NCBI GenBank assembly: GCA_008330645.1
Contig: VLTN01000017.1
Span: 62,001 to 126,000 of the forward strand
Direction of reading: 5' to 3'
Source of the DNA: Cafeteria roenbergensis
Lineage: Eukaryota; Sar; Bigyra; Bicosoecida; Cafeteriaceae
Length of the DNA: 64,000 bases
Below the pieces are notes generated by a model, which saw only the letters and a program-made list of their open reading frames with translations, made no database searches and had not been told where the DNA came from. The position numbers and the translations under genes were made by a program. Below, one piece after another: positions 12,501-22,056 of this stretch; position 1 is the first letter of the stretch, and the number at the start of each line of letters is the position of its first letter.

Positions 12501-12723
12501 GCACAACGGCGCCCGTTCGGCCGTCCAGCACCGCGAGGCCGGGATTGAGCACGAGCGCGTCCCCAGGCCCCACCCACAGCACGGGCCCGTCATCGCACGT
12601 GCTTCCTGCAGCCATGGCGGCCGCAGCGCTCCGTGCGGGGAGGGGGGCCCTGCGGGGCCAGGCAAGTGGGGGCGCTGCGTCTGGTTGTGATATTTGGTTT
12701 GCGGGCACGATTGCTTGCGGCAT
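4720..12723 (-). CDS. APC1: Anaphase-promoting complex subunit 1
   Basis: One uninterrupted frame of 2667 residues from the ATG at 12723. Upstream in-frame codons offer only non-ATG starts. The diagnostic part is the PC-repeat region typical of APC1: LLHLSNPDLFELLSRSH and LFLLHLPAAVPG (about 1655-1711), YSLSAGLGLGLAMLGRG (about 1780), GLGLRFAGTA (about 2080), ALGMVMAGTG and GAGIGLVMLSAGRATLSRS (about 2185-2255), then SSTDNRGHPQPLRALWPVAVD. APC1 is the scaffold of the APC/C ubiquitin ligase that drives mitotic exit. Human APC1 has 1944 residues; the excess here is low-complexity insert, including a long poly-Ser run coded at 9451-9541, an acidic Asp run near 10880-10920 and Gly/Ala/Ser tracts. 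No intron is needed. It is divergent from the 13087 gene and convergent with SPC25. Confidence 0.88.
9451..9541. repeat. CGA/TCG trinucleotide run coding poly-Ser in APC1
   Basis: About 91 bp of almost pure trinucleotide repeat (two interruptions to GAT) read on the minus strand as about 30 consecutive serines in the middle of APC1. The frame is kept, as expected if length changes by whole codons are tolerated in a disordered loop. Being a long pure microsatellite inside a coding exon, it is probably length-polymorphic. Confidence 0.9.
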
Positions 12724-13086
12724 GACAAATAATGAACCGCCCTTGCCAAGGAGCAACTGAGCGTCTCTGCCGACGGCCCGCTCGCCCTGTCTGCAGCAGC
12801 ACAAGGCCACCGCCCTGGAGGCGGCTCCGCGACACCAAGCCGAGCTGCTGACCGCGTGGTGTGGCGGCCTGCGCCCCTGGCCGCTGCCCGACACAGCCAG
12901 CCCCTGCGGCGCCTGCAAGGCGGTTCAGCCCGTTGCGAGGCGACTCCGCCTGCGCGCCCCGGCCTGCCGCTGCGCCCGGCTTGGGCCGTCCGCGGGCTGC
13001 GCCGAGCTAGCTAGGCGTGTGCCACCTTCCCGGCGTGCCGCCCCCTTCCGCTGCGGCTCCGGAATCGCCACCTGGCCGGCGCGCTG
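12724..13086. promoter_or_regulatory. Intergenic spacer between the divergent starts of APC1 and the 13087 gene
   Basis: 363 bp between two outward-facing ATGs, so both core promoters should lie here or in the 5' UTRs. No TATA box or recognised factor site stands out. The sequence is GC-rich and holds no convincing reading frame of its own. Confidence 0.4.
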
Positions 13087-16000
13087 ATGGCTGAGCGCGC
13101 GACAGCTGCGGCCATGACCGCCCTCGCAGCTCGCCTGGTTGCTGACCCCGGCTATGCCGGCTCCCGTGGAAGCTCGGCGTCGTCGCGCTCGTCTTCGGCG
13201 TCTGGGATTTGGGCGGAGGAGCCGTTCGGCCGCCCGCGCAGCAGCAGCAGCAGCCACCAAAGGGCGCCGCACCACGAGCCGCAAGCCGCGCCCGACCTGC
13301 CCGCCGCAGCTCAGCGCCATGCCAAGCCAGTGCCCATGCTACAGCTGCCACTCCAGCCCCCGCCGAGCGCGTTTCCCCCGTCGGGCCGCTCGCGGGGCCG
13401 GGCTGAAGAGCCCGACAGCGACCGCAGGGGGCGTGCAGCCGCCGCGCCAGCAACCGCCACCGATCGGACGCCTCCCGCCGCGTCGCCGGCCCCACCAGTG
13501 TCAGCAGCTGCCGCTGCGTCGCGTTCGCGCTCGCCGCTGACGCGACCGCTGGTTCCTCCCGAGCCGCCCGCAGCAGCACGAGCCCGCCGCGTTGGAGACG
13601 CAGCCGCAGCTGCAGCCTCGCCCGGCCATATATACCGCCGCTCTTCCCCCGCCGGCCGCCGCCGAGCCCGGCCCCAGCGGCAAAGCTCCCGCCGCCGCGC
13701 CGACGCCGGCGACTCTCAGTCGCCGACCCCGGGCCGCCAGCTCGCAGACGCCCTCACGGCCCTGTCTCGGCGAGAGCTGCTCGCGGCGGAGCCGCCCTCT
13801 GCCAGCACCCTCCACGCGGTGCTGCCCTCCAGCGACCGGTACCGCGAGCCTAATCCCGCTGCGGCAGGCCTGGCGCGGGGCCGCGCCGGGGTCCGGTCGT
13901 CGCGGCTGCCCGAGTCGCGCGCCTGGGCGACTCGCAGCTGCAGCCCGGTGGGGGGCAGCCGCTCCGCGCGCGTGGCCCGCCCAGGCAGGCACGTTGCGGC
14001 GTCCAATACCGGCGGTTTCGCCACATCCCGCGGTGGTTTCGCCGCGGGGAGCGGCGGCGGCGCGCCCCTGGCAGGGGAGCGGCCGCTGGTTCGGGCTCGG
14101 TGTCAGCAGGAGGCGGAGGCGTTTCGCATGGCGGCGCACCCGGCGGAGGCGGAGCTCGCAGTGCAGCTGCTTGCCGACGCGCAGGCGCGCGCCGCTGCCA
14201 CCGTTGCGGCGTTTGAGGCTGGGCGCCGGGAGTGGGCCAGCCGCGCAGCGCGGCGCGAGGAGCGGCTGAGAATGGATGAGCAGAAGCGGCTGTGGCGCCG
14301 GGCTGTGGAGGCGGGGCGGTCGGTGGAGCGGCGCCAGGTCGCTGCGGAGGCTGCTGCTGCCGCCGGCTCGGACGGCGACGGCGACACGGGCGGCGCGGAC
14401 GCCGGAGGGGGAGCAGGTGCCTCTGCCGCAGCCGGTACCGTTGCTTTCGCAAGGGCTGGCGCCAGTGGCGGCAGAGGCGCCTCAGCCGGGGGCACGCTGG
14501 CGACCAATTCTCGCCGCGCCAGCGCCCGTGCGGAGCGGTCCCGGGCGAGGGGCAGGGCGTCGGCCAAAGCCCGGGACGGCGGGGGAGGGCGTGACGCGGC
14601 GCCCAGGGCGGGCAGGCAGGGCAAAAGCAGGCTCGTGCTGGGCCGCCAGTCGCTGCTGTGGGACGGGGCGCCAGCGCTGGAGCAGAAGGAAGCCGTCGGG
14701 CAGGCGACTGCTCCGAAGCCCGACGCGCAGGGCGGTTCCGCCCGCGGCGCGTCGGCGTCGTCGCGGCCTCGGCGGGGCCGGCAGCGAAGGCGCAGCTCTG
14801 CCGGTGCGGCCGCCGCTGCGGCAGTGTGGGCAGCGGGGTCGCTAGCGTCAGCCGCGGCGGCGGCGGCGGCGGCGGCAGCGGCGGCAGCGGCGGCGGCAGC
14901 GGCGGCGGATGCAGCGGCGGCGGATGCTGGCCCAGGGGGCAGCGGCGGTCGCGGAGCGGCCGTGAGGGCCGGCGCCCAGGCCGGGGTCGCCGCGCTGTCG
15001 CCCGACCCGCTGCGCCGCGGCAGCAGCCACCGGGGAGGGCGCCGACCGTCGTCGCGAGCCGGCCAGGGGGCGCTGGCGCCTCCGCCGTCGTCGTCGTGGG
15101 CGTCGGCGCTGGCTGCGCTGCTGCCGGACGAGCGGCCGGGCGTGTCAGTGGGGTCCGCGCGATCGGCCGCCGGCGGCGGGGCCAGGCCACGCACTGCTCG
15201 GTCTTCGGCAGGATCCAGGCAGCGGCTGAGCGCGCACCTGGACGAGGTGGAGGCGCAGCGCGAAGCGCTCACGCAAGCCGATGCCACGGCCAGGGCGGCG
15301 CTGGCGGCACAAGCCGGCGCGCGCGCGGCCGTGAAGCGGTCGGTTGCGAGCGTGGCGGGCCACGTCGGCGGCAGGGCTGGCGCCTCAGGGCGGCGGCTGA
15401 CCAGGGCGGCTCCAGCGGCGGGGCGGCGGCGGGCGAGCGGTGACTTCGTGCACCAGCAGCAGCGGGCTCGCGGGGGACTGCGGGCGCGCGATGGCGCGGT
15501 GACCTGTCTTCTCTCTGAGAGCTCTGCCGGCTCTGTCGGGGATGCAAGGGCGCGATCGGCGCTTGCTCTGCCGACGCAGGGCGGGTTCGCGGCTCTGCCC
15601 GCGGCGTGGTACCGACCTGGGCTGGCGGTGACGGCCCCTGTAGCGGGGCCAGGGGTGGCGCCGCAGCCGGACGTCACGGAAGGCGGTGTGGAGTCCGAGG
15701 CGGTGGGTCTGGCTGTGGACGAGGGCGATGCGACGGCCGTCGCGGTCTCGTCGGGCTCGTCGCAGCACCGAAGCCGTTCCGGTGCCTCCGTCAGGTCCAG
15801 CGCGTCTGCGGTGTCGTCCGCGTCGCGGGGCCGCGGCTTGCAGGCCACGGGTGGGTCGCTGGGCGGAGGCCTCTTCGCCGCTGGTGGTGCCGGTGCCGGT
15901 GCCGGTGCCGGCGCCGGCGCCGGCGTGGTTGGGGCTGGTGCCAGTGCCGGTAGGAGAGTCGGGTCGGCGGCGAAGGAGGAGCTGTGGCTGACGCACGTGC

Positions 16001-19000
16001 CTGCGCTGCGCGGCAGAGCCCGCGAGCGACGCCCCTCCATGGCACTGGACGGCGACGAGGCGGCTCGGGCACGCCCAGGGGGCGGGGCTGCTGACGCGCA
16101 GCTGACGGGCAGGTCTCGCCGAGCGAGGCGATCGTCCATCGCTGGCGTGCCGACAGCCCGCGAGCCGCTGGGGTCGAGCGGGTCCCCCGGGAGAGCGGCC
16201 GCTGCCCCGCCCCGCGGCCGGCGCCGCAGCTTCGACGCGCTGGACCCGGCGCAACAGCGGGAGCCAGCCCCGTTTTCCAGCGCCCAGACGGGGATACTTG
16301 GGGCCGGCGACGCGGAAGCTGCGCCACTGTCCGGGGCGGGCGGCGTGTCTGACCGCAGCGGCGACGCGCAGTCGCTGCCCGCGCCCGGCCCCGAGGACGC
16401 CCGCAGGCACGCCCCGCTCAATGCGCACCGGAAGGACGGCGCCCCGTGGCAGGGGCTGGAGCCCCTGAACACCGCAGAGCTGGCTGCGGCAGAGCCCGGA
16501 TCGTTCGTGCCCTTTTCCTCCCTGGGTCGGCCGAGCGAGGCCGACGGGTCGCTGGGCGGAGGCGAGGACAGCGTGGGCGTAAGGGACGACGACGACGCGC
16601 CGTCGAGGGGCTCGGCTGCCGCCGGCAACCCTGCCGTGAGGTACGGCAGCGGGGCCTCTCAGCCTGGAAGCATCCGGAACGGCAGGGCCGGAACCAGCCG
16701 CTGCCGGAGCAGAGCCACGAGCAGCAACAGTCGCACCGTCTCGGGGGACAGTGACCGCAGCACGCTCAGGGGGGGGAGCGAACGCGACGACCGGAGGAGT
16801 GCGGGGGGAGCCACGCCTGAGGCAAAGCACCTGCCCGGCCGGCCAGCGCCCCCGCCCGCGCTCAGTCCCGCGTCGCTCGACTCGCCGCGCGTGCGGCGGC
16901 ACCCCGTGGCGGCATCACCTGCTCTGGGGTCGTCCGGTGGGGCCGCCGCCACGTGGGGGGCGGTCCATTGGGTTGGCCTTGGGGTCGAGGCTGCACCGCC
17001 GGGCGCAGCCTCAGCCCCCGCACCCGACGGCGAAGCCGCCCCGCTGGGACCGGATCGCGGCGCTGGCCACGGCGCTGGCCACGGCCAAGCCGCCTGCACA
17101 GAGCAGGTCCTGGAAGCGGCGCCCCAACCAGCGCTCACCGACTTGGCGGCCTGCCCTCTGGCGTCGCTGCTGTCCGGGCACGCTCCGCTCACGAGGGGAC
17201 CGGGCGCGGCCAGGGGCCCCGGCGCAGCGCGGCCGTCAGCGCTGGTTGACCCCGCTGGCGTGGCCAAGGCGTCGGCGCGCGGCCTGCGCCCAACAGATGC
17301 GCTCTGGACCCTGCAGCGGCGGCGAGCGGCCGTGGGGGACCAGCCCCCGACGATGCTCGCCGACGAGCCGAGCCGCCGTCAGCGCTCTCGGCCGGGAGCC
17401 AGCTCGTTCAAAGATCGCTGGACCGACCCAAAAGACGACGACCAACATGAAACCGCAGCTGCCGTTGCTGCCGCCGCAGCTGCTGCCGCAGCGGCCTGGC
17501 AGCCTCCCTCTCTCGACCTGTCACGCCCGTCCGGAGCGCAAACCAGCGGCTTCACCCCGTTGCACTCGGCAGGCCTGGTCTCCGCGGCGGGCCGCCGCAG
17601 TCGCGATCCGTCCCAACGTCGCCTTGCGACGGCCCCAGCGGGCGGCGCCCCGGTCAGGTTCTCGGCAGCGCGCCCCGCCGCGGCGCGGGCCCGCCCGAAG
17701 CCCGTCAAAACGCGGGCTCGGCGCGAAACCGCAGCAGCCAGGACAGAGCTCGCTGCCAGTGCCTTGGCAACTTCTGCTGCTGATGCCAATGCTGATGCTG
17801 CTGATGCTGATGCTGATGCTGATGCTGATGCTGATGCTGATGCTGATGCCACTGCTGTTGGCGACGACTGCGACCCATTGCGGAGGGCGCCCATGCACGT
17901 CGCATCCGCGGCGGACAAGTGCGTTGGTCTGAATCAAGCGAATCCAGACTCGCAATCGTTTTTGCAGTCTCAAAAGACTGTGCCGCAAGCCCCTCCATCG
18001 ACCTCGGGATCGGGCTTTGGAGGCACGGCTGGTTCTCCCACAGCGCAAGTTGCCGCGAGCAAGGATCGCGAGGCCCAGTCCGCGCCGTCGGACGGCGACT
18101 TGGTGTCGCAAGCGAAAGGCAGCCCACCGCAGGCAGGGCCGCGGCCGATCGCCGCTGGGGCCAAGCCACACCGGCCAGCCGCCCCACCCCGGCCGGTACA
18201 GCCCGCCCCTCCGCGGCTTGCGGCGACCCTGCGGCCGGCAGCGTGGAGGAAGCCGCTTCCGCGCTCTGAATTGACCCGGGCAGCCCCGGGGGAGGTGCTG
18301 GCACTGGCTGCCGGGCTGAGTCTGGCCGGCGTGGCGCTCGAGGCCGAGTGGCCGTGTCGGCAACACGCGGATCACTCTGATAAGCGCTTCCAGCCGGAGA
18401 GGACGGCTGCCTCGGATCGGCGTCGTTCCACCACCTCCGTGGTGGCGCTGCCTCACATGCCAGAGGACCGTGCGCCGTTGTTTGGGGAGCCAGGAAGAAT
18501 GCCGCCGCCGCAGTCAGCGCGCGCAACGCTGGCCTCCGCGGGCGCGGCGGAGCGTGCCCGCCTTCGAGAGTCAACCGCTGCTGCACGGGCAGTGCTTGCA
18601 GGCGAGCCCGCAGCAGTGCGGCGGGCACAAGCGGGGGGGGCTCGGACTGTGACCTCTGCAGACGTGTCGTCACTACCAGCTGGCTGGCTTGGCGGCAGTG
18701 CAAACGCTTTCGTGGGCGGCACAGAGGGTGGAGCTTCAGCGAGAGGAGGCCCCAACGGAACACCCTCGATCCGGCCAGGCACGGGCGCGGCTTCCCATCC
18801 ATCAGGCGCGACAGCAAGGGCTGATCTGGCGACACGGCAGCACGAAACCGAGGAGTCGAAACGAGATTGCGGTGGAGGCCGGCCCGTTGAGCGAACGGGA
18901 GAGGGGCGCGAATCGCTGCGGGTGAAGGGCCAGGCGCCAGCTTCAGCAGGGCTACGCAGCCTGCTCCGAGGAGTCAGCGAGTCGCACCCTATCTTGCGGC

Positions 19001-19533
19001 TGCTCCAACCAAAGGGCGCTGGGCTGAGCCCGGCGCTACGGCGGGAGCGGCGCGGCGTCCGCCAGCACCAGCCCGTGGCTGCCATTTCAACGATCGCACC
19101 AAAATTAGTAGCTACCAGCCAACCAAGTGGCGCCACAGTCCAGGCATCCCGGCCAAGCACGGCCTCGAGACGCCTCGCGGAGTCAGCACTGATGAGCGCG
19201 GGACTGGCAAGCCTCGAGCGGATTGCCCCGCCCCCGCCAGACTGCGCAAGCCCTGCCGCTGGCCCAACGTCGCCGGTTCGACGGCCTTGGATGCCCAAGA
19301 CTCGCAAGGCGCACGCGTTCGTCGCTGAACCAACGCCGGCGGAAGACTCAGACTCCTCCGAGGGTTTGCCGGCGCAAGCCGCCGGCTTAACCGAGCTGCG
19401 CGCCGTAGCAGCCGCAAGAAAGCTCGGCATGCCCCGCAATGCGGCAAAGCTGAGCGCTCAAGCGGGTGACAGCCGGGCGATTCTCAAGCGACATATTTGG
19501 CGCACGCTGAGGCGCGCTCAGTCGCCTGGCTGA
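13087..19533 (+). CDS. Large predicted disordered protein, function unknown
   Basis: A single open frame from the ATG at 13087 to the stop at 19531-19533 gives 2148 residues. I do not recognise a family. Composition is dominated by Ala, Arg, Ser, Gly and Pro, suggesting a mostly unstructured protein. A basic, charged segment at residues 340-430 (RREERLRMDEQKRLWRR) and another near 715-760 (LDEVEAQREALTQ) may form helices. There are poly-Ala runs (DNA 14855-14935) and an Ala-Asp dipeptide array (17779-17850). The C-terminus is less biased (LRAVAAARKLGMPRN, then RHIWRTLRRAQ) and may be the ordered part. Reality rests on uninterrupted length, an ATG start and position opposite APC1. In such GC-rich DNA long frames also arise antisense, and two shorter ones do here, so confidence is moderate. 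A scaffold or cytoskeletal role would be a guess. Confidence 0.6.
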   Translation: MAERATAAAMTALAARLVADPGYAGSRGSSASSRSSSASGIWAEEPFGRPRSSSSSHQRAPHHEPQAAPDLPAAAQRHAKPVPMLQLPLQPPPSAFPPSGRSRGRAEEPDSDRRGRAAAAPATATDRTPPAASPAPPVSAAAAASRSRSPLTRPLVPPEPPAAARARRVGDAAAAAASPGHIYRRSSPAGRRRARPQRQSSRRRADAGDSQSPTPGRQLADALTALSRRELLAAEPPSASTLHAVLPSSDRYREPNPAAAGLARGRAGVRSSRLPESRAWATRSCSPVGGSRSARVARPGRHVAASNTGGFATSRGGFAAGSGGGAPLAGERPLVRARCQQEAEAFRMAAHPAEAELAVQLLADAQARAAATVAAFEAGRREWASRAARREERLRMDEQKRLWRRAVEAGRSVERRQVAAEAAAAAGSDGDGDTGGADAGGGAGASAAAGTVAFARAGASGGRGASAGGTLATNSRRASARAERSRARGRASAKARDGGGGRDAAPRAGRQGKSRLVLGRQSLLWDGAPALEQKEAVGQATAPKPDAQGGSARGASASSRPRRGRQRRRSSAGAAAAAAVWAAGSLASAAAAAAAAAAAAAAAAAAADAAAADAGPGGSGGRGAAVRAGAQAGVAALSPDPLRRGSSHRGGRRPSSRAGQGALAPPPSSSWASALAALLPDERPGVSVGSARSAAGGGARPRTARSSAGSRQRLSAHLDEVEAQREALTQADATARAALAAQAGARAAVKRSVASVAGHVGGRAGASGRRLTRAAPAAGRRRASGDFVHQQQRARGGLRARDGAVTCLLSESSAGSVGDARARSALALPTQGGFAALPAAWYRPGLAVTAPVAGPGVAPQPDVTEGGVESEAVGLAVDEGDATAVAVSSGSSQHRSRSGASVRSSASAVSSASRGRGLQATGGSLGGGLFAAGGAGAGAGAGAGAGVVGAGASAGRRVGSAAKEELWLTHVPALRGRARERRPSMALDGDEAARARPGGGAADAQLTGRSRRARRSSIAGVPTAREPLGSSGSPGRAAAAPPRGRRRSFDALDPAQQREPAPFSSAQTGILGAGDAEAAPLSGAGGVSDRSGDAQSLPAPGPEDARRHAPLNAHRKDGAPWQGLEPLNTAELAAAEPGSFVPFSSLGRPSEADGSLGGGEDSVGVRDDDDAPSRGSAAAGNPAVRYGSGASQPGSIRNGRAGTSRCRSRATSSNSRTVSGDSDRSTLRGGSERDDRRSAGGATPEAKHLPGRPAPPPALSPASLDSPRVRRHPVAASPALGSSGGAAATWGAVHWVGLGVEAAPPGAASAPAPDGEAAPLGPDRGAGHGAGHGQAACTEQVLEAAPQPALTDLAACPLASLLSGHAPLTRGPGAARGPGAARPSALVDPAGVAKASARGLRPTDALWTLQRRRAAVGDQPPTMLADEPSRRQRSRPGASSFKDRWTDPKDDDQHETAAAVAAAAAAAAAAWQPPSLDLSRPSGAQTSGFTPLHSAGLVSAAGRRSRDPSQRRLATAPAGGAPVRFSAARPAAARARPKPVKTRARRETAAARTELAASALATSAADANADAADADADADADADADADATAVGDDCDPLRRAPMHVASAADKCVGLNQANPDSQSFLQSQKTVPQAPPSTSGSGFGGTAGSPTAQVAASKDREAQSAPSDGDLVSQAKGSPPQAGPRPIAAGAKPHRPAAPPRPVQPAPPRLAATLRPAAWRKPLPRSELTRAAPGEVLALAAGLSLAGVALEAEWPCRQHADHSDKRFQPERTAASDRRRSTTSVVALPHMPEDRAPLFGEPGRMPPPQSARATLASAGAAERARLRESTAAARAVLAGEPAAVRRAQAGGARTVTSADVSSLPAGWLGGSANAFVGGTEGGASARGGPNGTPSIRPGTGAASHPSGATARADLATRQHETEESKRDCGGGRPVERTGEGRESLRVKGQAPASAGLRSLLRGVSESHPILRLLQPKGAGLSPALRRERRGVRQHQPVAAISTIAPKLVATSQPSGATVQASRPSTASRRLAESALMSAGLASLERIAPPPPDCASPAAGPTSPVRRPWMPKTRKAHAFVAEPTPAEDSDSSEGLPAQAAGLTELRAVAAARKLGMPRNAAKLSAQAGDSRAILKRHIWRTLRRAQSPG
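17779..17850 (+). repeat. GATGCT hexanucleotide array (Ala-Asp repeat)
   Basis: A run of GATGCT/GATGCC units translates in the 13087 gene as alternating Ala and Asp, about a dozen pairs. It is an in-frame hexamer microsatellite giving a strongly acidic stretch in an otherwise basic protein. Confidence 0.85.
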
Positions 19534-20087
19534 CGGGCGCGAGGCAACCAGCCCACGTGTCGCCCTTCGACCCAGGGAATGCTCCTGGGCCCGGTGCATT
19601 TTGTTTCGAGTGCTGCCCCACTGCTGAAGGCCATGTATCGAGCCTCTCAGGCAGGGATCTGCCCCGCGCCGCGATTGCGAAACGAACCAGCCAGACGCCC
19701 AGGGCAGAAAGCCCCTATTTGGGGTTTCCAGCACCCTCGGGCGGGTATCTGCCATGCCTGGCAGCGGCATTGCTCCAAAATTGCGGGTGTGGCTTGAGAC
19801 GAAAATGCTGCGAGATTCGACTGGCTCCAAACGCCACACCCCCGTTTCGCAAGAGAGTGGGCGATTCGGGCATGCCAAAGCCACCAGGCGGCTCTGACTG
19901 CCCCGCGACGCCGCCGTCGTCCGATAACGACCAGCAAGGGCCGACTGGGCGCCCCCGGCGGCGCGGCTCTGGCCTGGGTGCGCTGCTTCCCGGCTTGCGG
20001 CCACGGCCTGTGCCGTGTTGACGCGGGCCTGATGGCGGCCGGCTGCCGAAAGCCGCCTCATACGCTCCCGCACTCGGGACGACCGCG
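19534..20087. other. Intergenic, no gene seen
   Basis: 554 bp between two genes on the same strand. Base composition falls somewhat around 19700-19870. No tRNA-like B box, repeat or coding segment with homology was seen. It should contain the 3' end of the upstream transcript and the promoter of the coiled-coil gene. Confidence 0.4.
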
Positions 20088-21608
20088 ATGGCCGACGGGG
20101 TGCCCCGCCCAGTCGATCCGGGCGGCGAACGATGCGAGCGCGATCTGCGCGCTGCTGCGGTGGGTGGCGGCATGGCACCGCGCGTTCAAGGGGCCTGGAG
20201 GAGCGGCCCGCCGCACATGTCGCGCGACCAAGTCGGGGTGTCTCCTGCTCGCGCCCCCAGCGCACGTGCGGGGGACGAGGACGCCTCCGCTGGCTCGACC
20301 ACGCCGGATCGACCCTCTGCGTATCAGAGCGGGGCTGTGACCCCACCGGCTGGCTCGCCGCCTGAGCATGCGAGCATTGTCGCCAGCATCAAGTCGGCGC
20401 TTGCAGCGCTGCCAGAGCGGCTAGGAAAGCAGCAAATGGTGAGCCTTTTTGAGCTCTTCGCTGAGCGCCTCGACAAGGCGTTGCGTCGCGCAGAGGAGGC
20501 GCGAGCGGCGGGCCGGCTTCACGTAGAGGACGCGCTTCGTCGCGCAGAGGAGGCGCGAGCGGCGGACCGGCTTCACGTAGAGGACGCGCTTCGTCGCGCA
20601 GAGGAGGCGCGAGCGGCGGACCGGCTTCACGCAGAGGACGCGCTTCGTCGCGCAGAGGAGGCGCGAGCGGCGGGCCGGCTTCACGCAGAGGACGCGCTTC
20701 GTCGCGCAGAGGAGGCGCGAGCGGCGGGCCGGCTTCACGTAGAGGACGCGCTTCGTCGCGCAGAGGAGGCGCGAGCGGCGGGCCGGCTTCACGTAGAGGA
20801 CGCGCTTCGTCGCGCAGAGGAGGCGCGAGCGGCGGACCGGCGCGAGTTCCTCGCCAAGCTCGACGACCTCGCGATGATGTTGGCGCTGCCAGTCCCCCCT
20901 GTGCAGCTCTGTGACCTGGCTGTGCATTTCGTCGACACCGCCTACGCTCTGGCTGCCCTGGCCAGCGGGAGCGTCCTCGCAACCGAGCCCGGCGCCAGCC
21001 CGTGGAGTCTGTGGGCCAGGATCCCCGGCTGCGCATCCGCCAAGGATCCCAGGCGGGGGATCCTGGTCCGCCGCGCGCTCGCAGCAGAGCTAGCCACCAA
21101 CACGACCCTGCTGCAGCGGGTGCCGCTCTCACGCGGACACAACCCCGTCGCCGTCGACTCAGCATCGAAGCAGGATGCCGCTGAGCTCGATGTGCTGTTC
21201 GCACCGCTGTGGATTTCTGAGCTGGTGTCAGCGCGCAACGACGCAGCTCACCCGTTCTGTCCGTTTGCAGGGGAGCGCCGCCGCGAGCGCCACGACGTCG
21301 TGAGCCTTCTCGACCTGGCCGAGCATGGCGACAGCATCTCGAAGGCGTTCAATGCCACGTGCGGAGCGTTCGTGAAGACCGTGGGCACGTCGCCAGCCCG
21401 TCAAGCCCGTGCCACGTACGCTGATGCCGTTGGACCTCCTCCGGGGGCCGCCGCGGCGGCAGCGGCAGGCGAGGCAGCACCCGTGAAGGGCGCAGCAATG
21501 TCCATAGTCAGTGAGCGTGCTAGAAGGCTGCGCTTGCTGGGTGGCGCCATCGAGGCGCTCAGTCGCATCGCTCGGGCTCGGTCGCATGCACCAGCGCGCC
21601 CGGCTTGA
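20088..21608 (+). CDS. Coiled-coil protein with an 18-residue tandem repeat, function unknown
   Basis: 506 residues from the ATG at 20088. Residues 1-100 are Pro/Ala/Ser-rich. Residues 131-251 are 6.7 copies of an 18-residue unit (ALRRAEEARAADRLHVED) that should form a continuous charged helix or coiled coil. Residues 252-445 look globular, with hydrophobic segments (LAVHFVDTAYALAALAS, VLFAPLWISELVS) and RNDAAHPF at about 394. RNxxxH resembles the motif of HEPN-fold proteins, but a six-residue match is weak evidence. Residues 446-506 are Ala-rich then basic (RARRLRLLGGAIEALSRIARAR). I do not recognise the family. The repeat units differ mainly at two positions (Gly/Asp and Val/Ala), pointing to recent expansion. 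The gene sits on the same strand 449 bp before the giant surface-protein pair; whether it is related is unknown. Confidence 0.6.
   Translation: MADGVPRPVDPGGERCERDLRAAAVGGGMAPRVQGAWRSGPPHMSRDQVGVSPARAPSARAGDEDASAGSTTPDRPSAYQSGAVTPPAGSPPEHASIVASIKSALAALPERLGKQQMVSLFELFAERLDKALRRAEEARAAGRLHVEDALRRAEEARAADRLHVEDALRRAEEARAADRLHAEDALRRAEEARAAGRLHAEDALRRAEEARAAGRLHVEDALRRAEEARAAGRLHVEDALRRAEEARAADRREFLAKLDDLAMMLALPVPPVQLCDLAVHFVDTAYALAALASGSVLATEPGASPWSLWARIPGCASAKDPRRGILVRRALAAELATNTTLLQRVPLSRGHNPVAVDSASKQDAAELDVLFAPLWISELVSARNDAAHPFCPFAGERRRERHDVVSLLDLAEHGDSISKAFNATCGAFVKTVGTSPARQARATYADAVGPPPGAAAAAAAGEAAPVKGAAMSIVSERARRLRLLGGAIEALSRIARARSHAPARPA
20478..20840 (+). repeat. 54-bp coding tandem repeat, 6.7 copies
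   Basis: Six full 54-bp units start at 20478 and are followed by a partial unit that ends where the sequence changes to RREFLAK. Units are almost identical at the DNA level. The recurring differences are GGC or GAC (Gly/Asp) and GTA or GCA (Val/Ala). 54 bp is exactly 18 codons, so gain or loss of units keeps frame. Confidence 0.95.
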
Positions 21609-22056
21609 GTCGTGGCCTCGGAAGCTGCGTCTGTTGCTCATCACTGGGTGCCCAGACACAGCGCGCACTCGCCGAGCGCGAGGCTCGGGAGGGGCGGAAG
21701 TCTCGATCACGCTAGGCAGGTTCGCGCTTCAGAACCGCTGCCTGCTGGCAAGGCGGGCCGGAGCGAGCCCAATTCGACCGGCCGCTCGCGGCAAAGAACA
21801 GCGGGTTCATGCCAATTCGCAATCTTTACAGTTGCAAGCGCGGTAGCCACACTTGCATTGCACAGTTTTGGTCGGCTTGGCCAGTTGGAACCGTGCTGGC
21901 TCTGCCGGGCCGATGCCTGGACAGCGAGCGTGTGCTTCGCTTCGCGCCACCGCTCTTGCAGCCGCCTGCGTTGGCGCCACGCACAAACCATCAGCATCTG
22001 CCTCCCTTTTCACAGTAGGCGCCTCGGCGGAAGCGCCGCATTCGAGAGCGGCAGGA
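21609..22056. other. Intergenic, no gene seen
   Basis: 448 bp between the coiled-coil gene and the first giant gene on the same strand. Composition is less GC-rich than the flanking coding DNA. No repeat, RNA gene or coding segment was recognised. It should hold the promoter of giant gene copy A. Confidence 0.4.

Noticed and set aside
14103-16628. 841-codon Ser/Pro/Ala-rich antisense frame inside the 13087 gene
   Set aside because: Shorter than the sense frame, entirely nested, of pure low complexity, and without a promoter position of its own.
20478-20840. Regular repeats considered as a CRISPR array
   Set aside because: Units are contiguous 54-bp coding repeats without unique spacers, in a eukaryotic gene.
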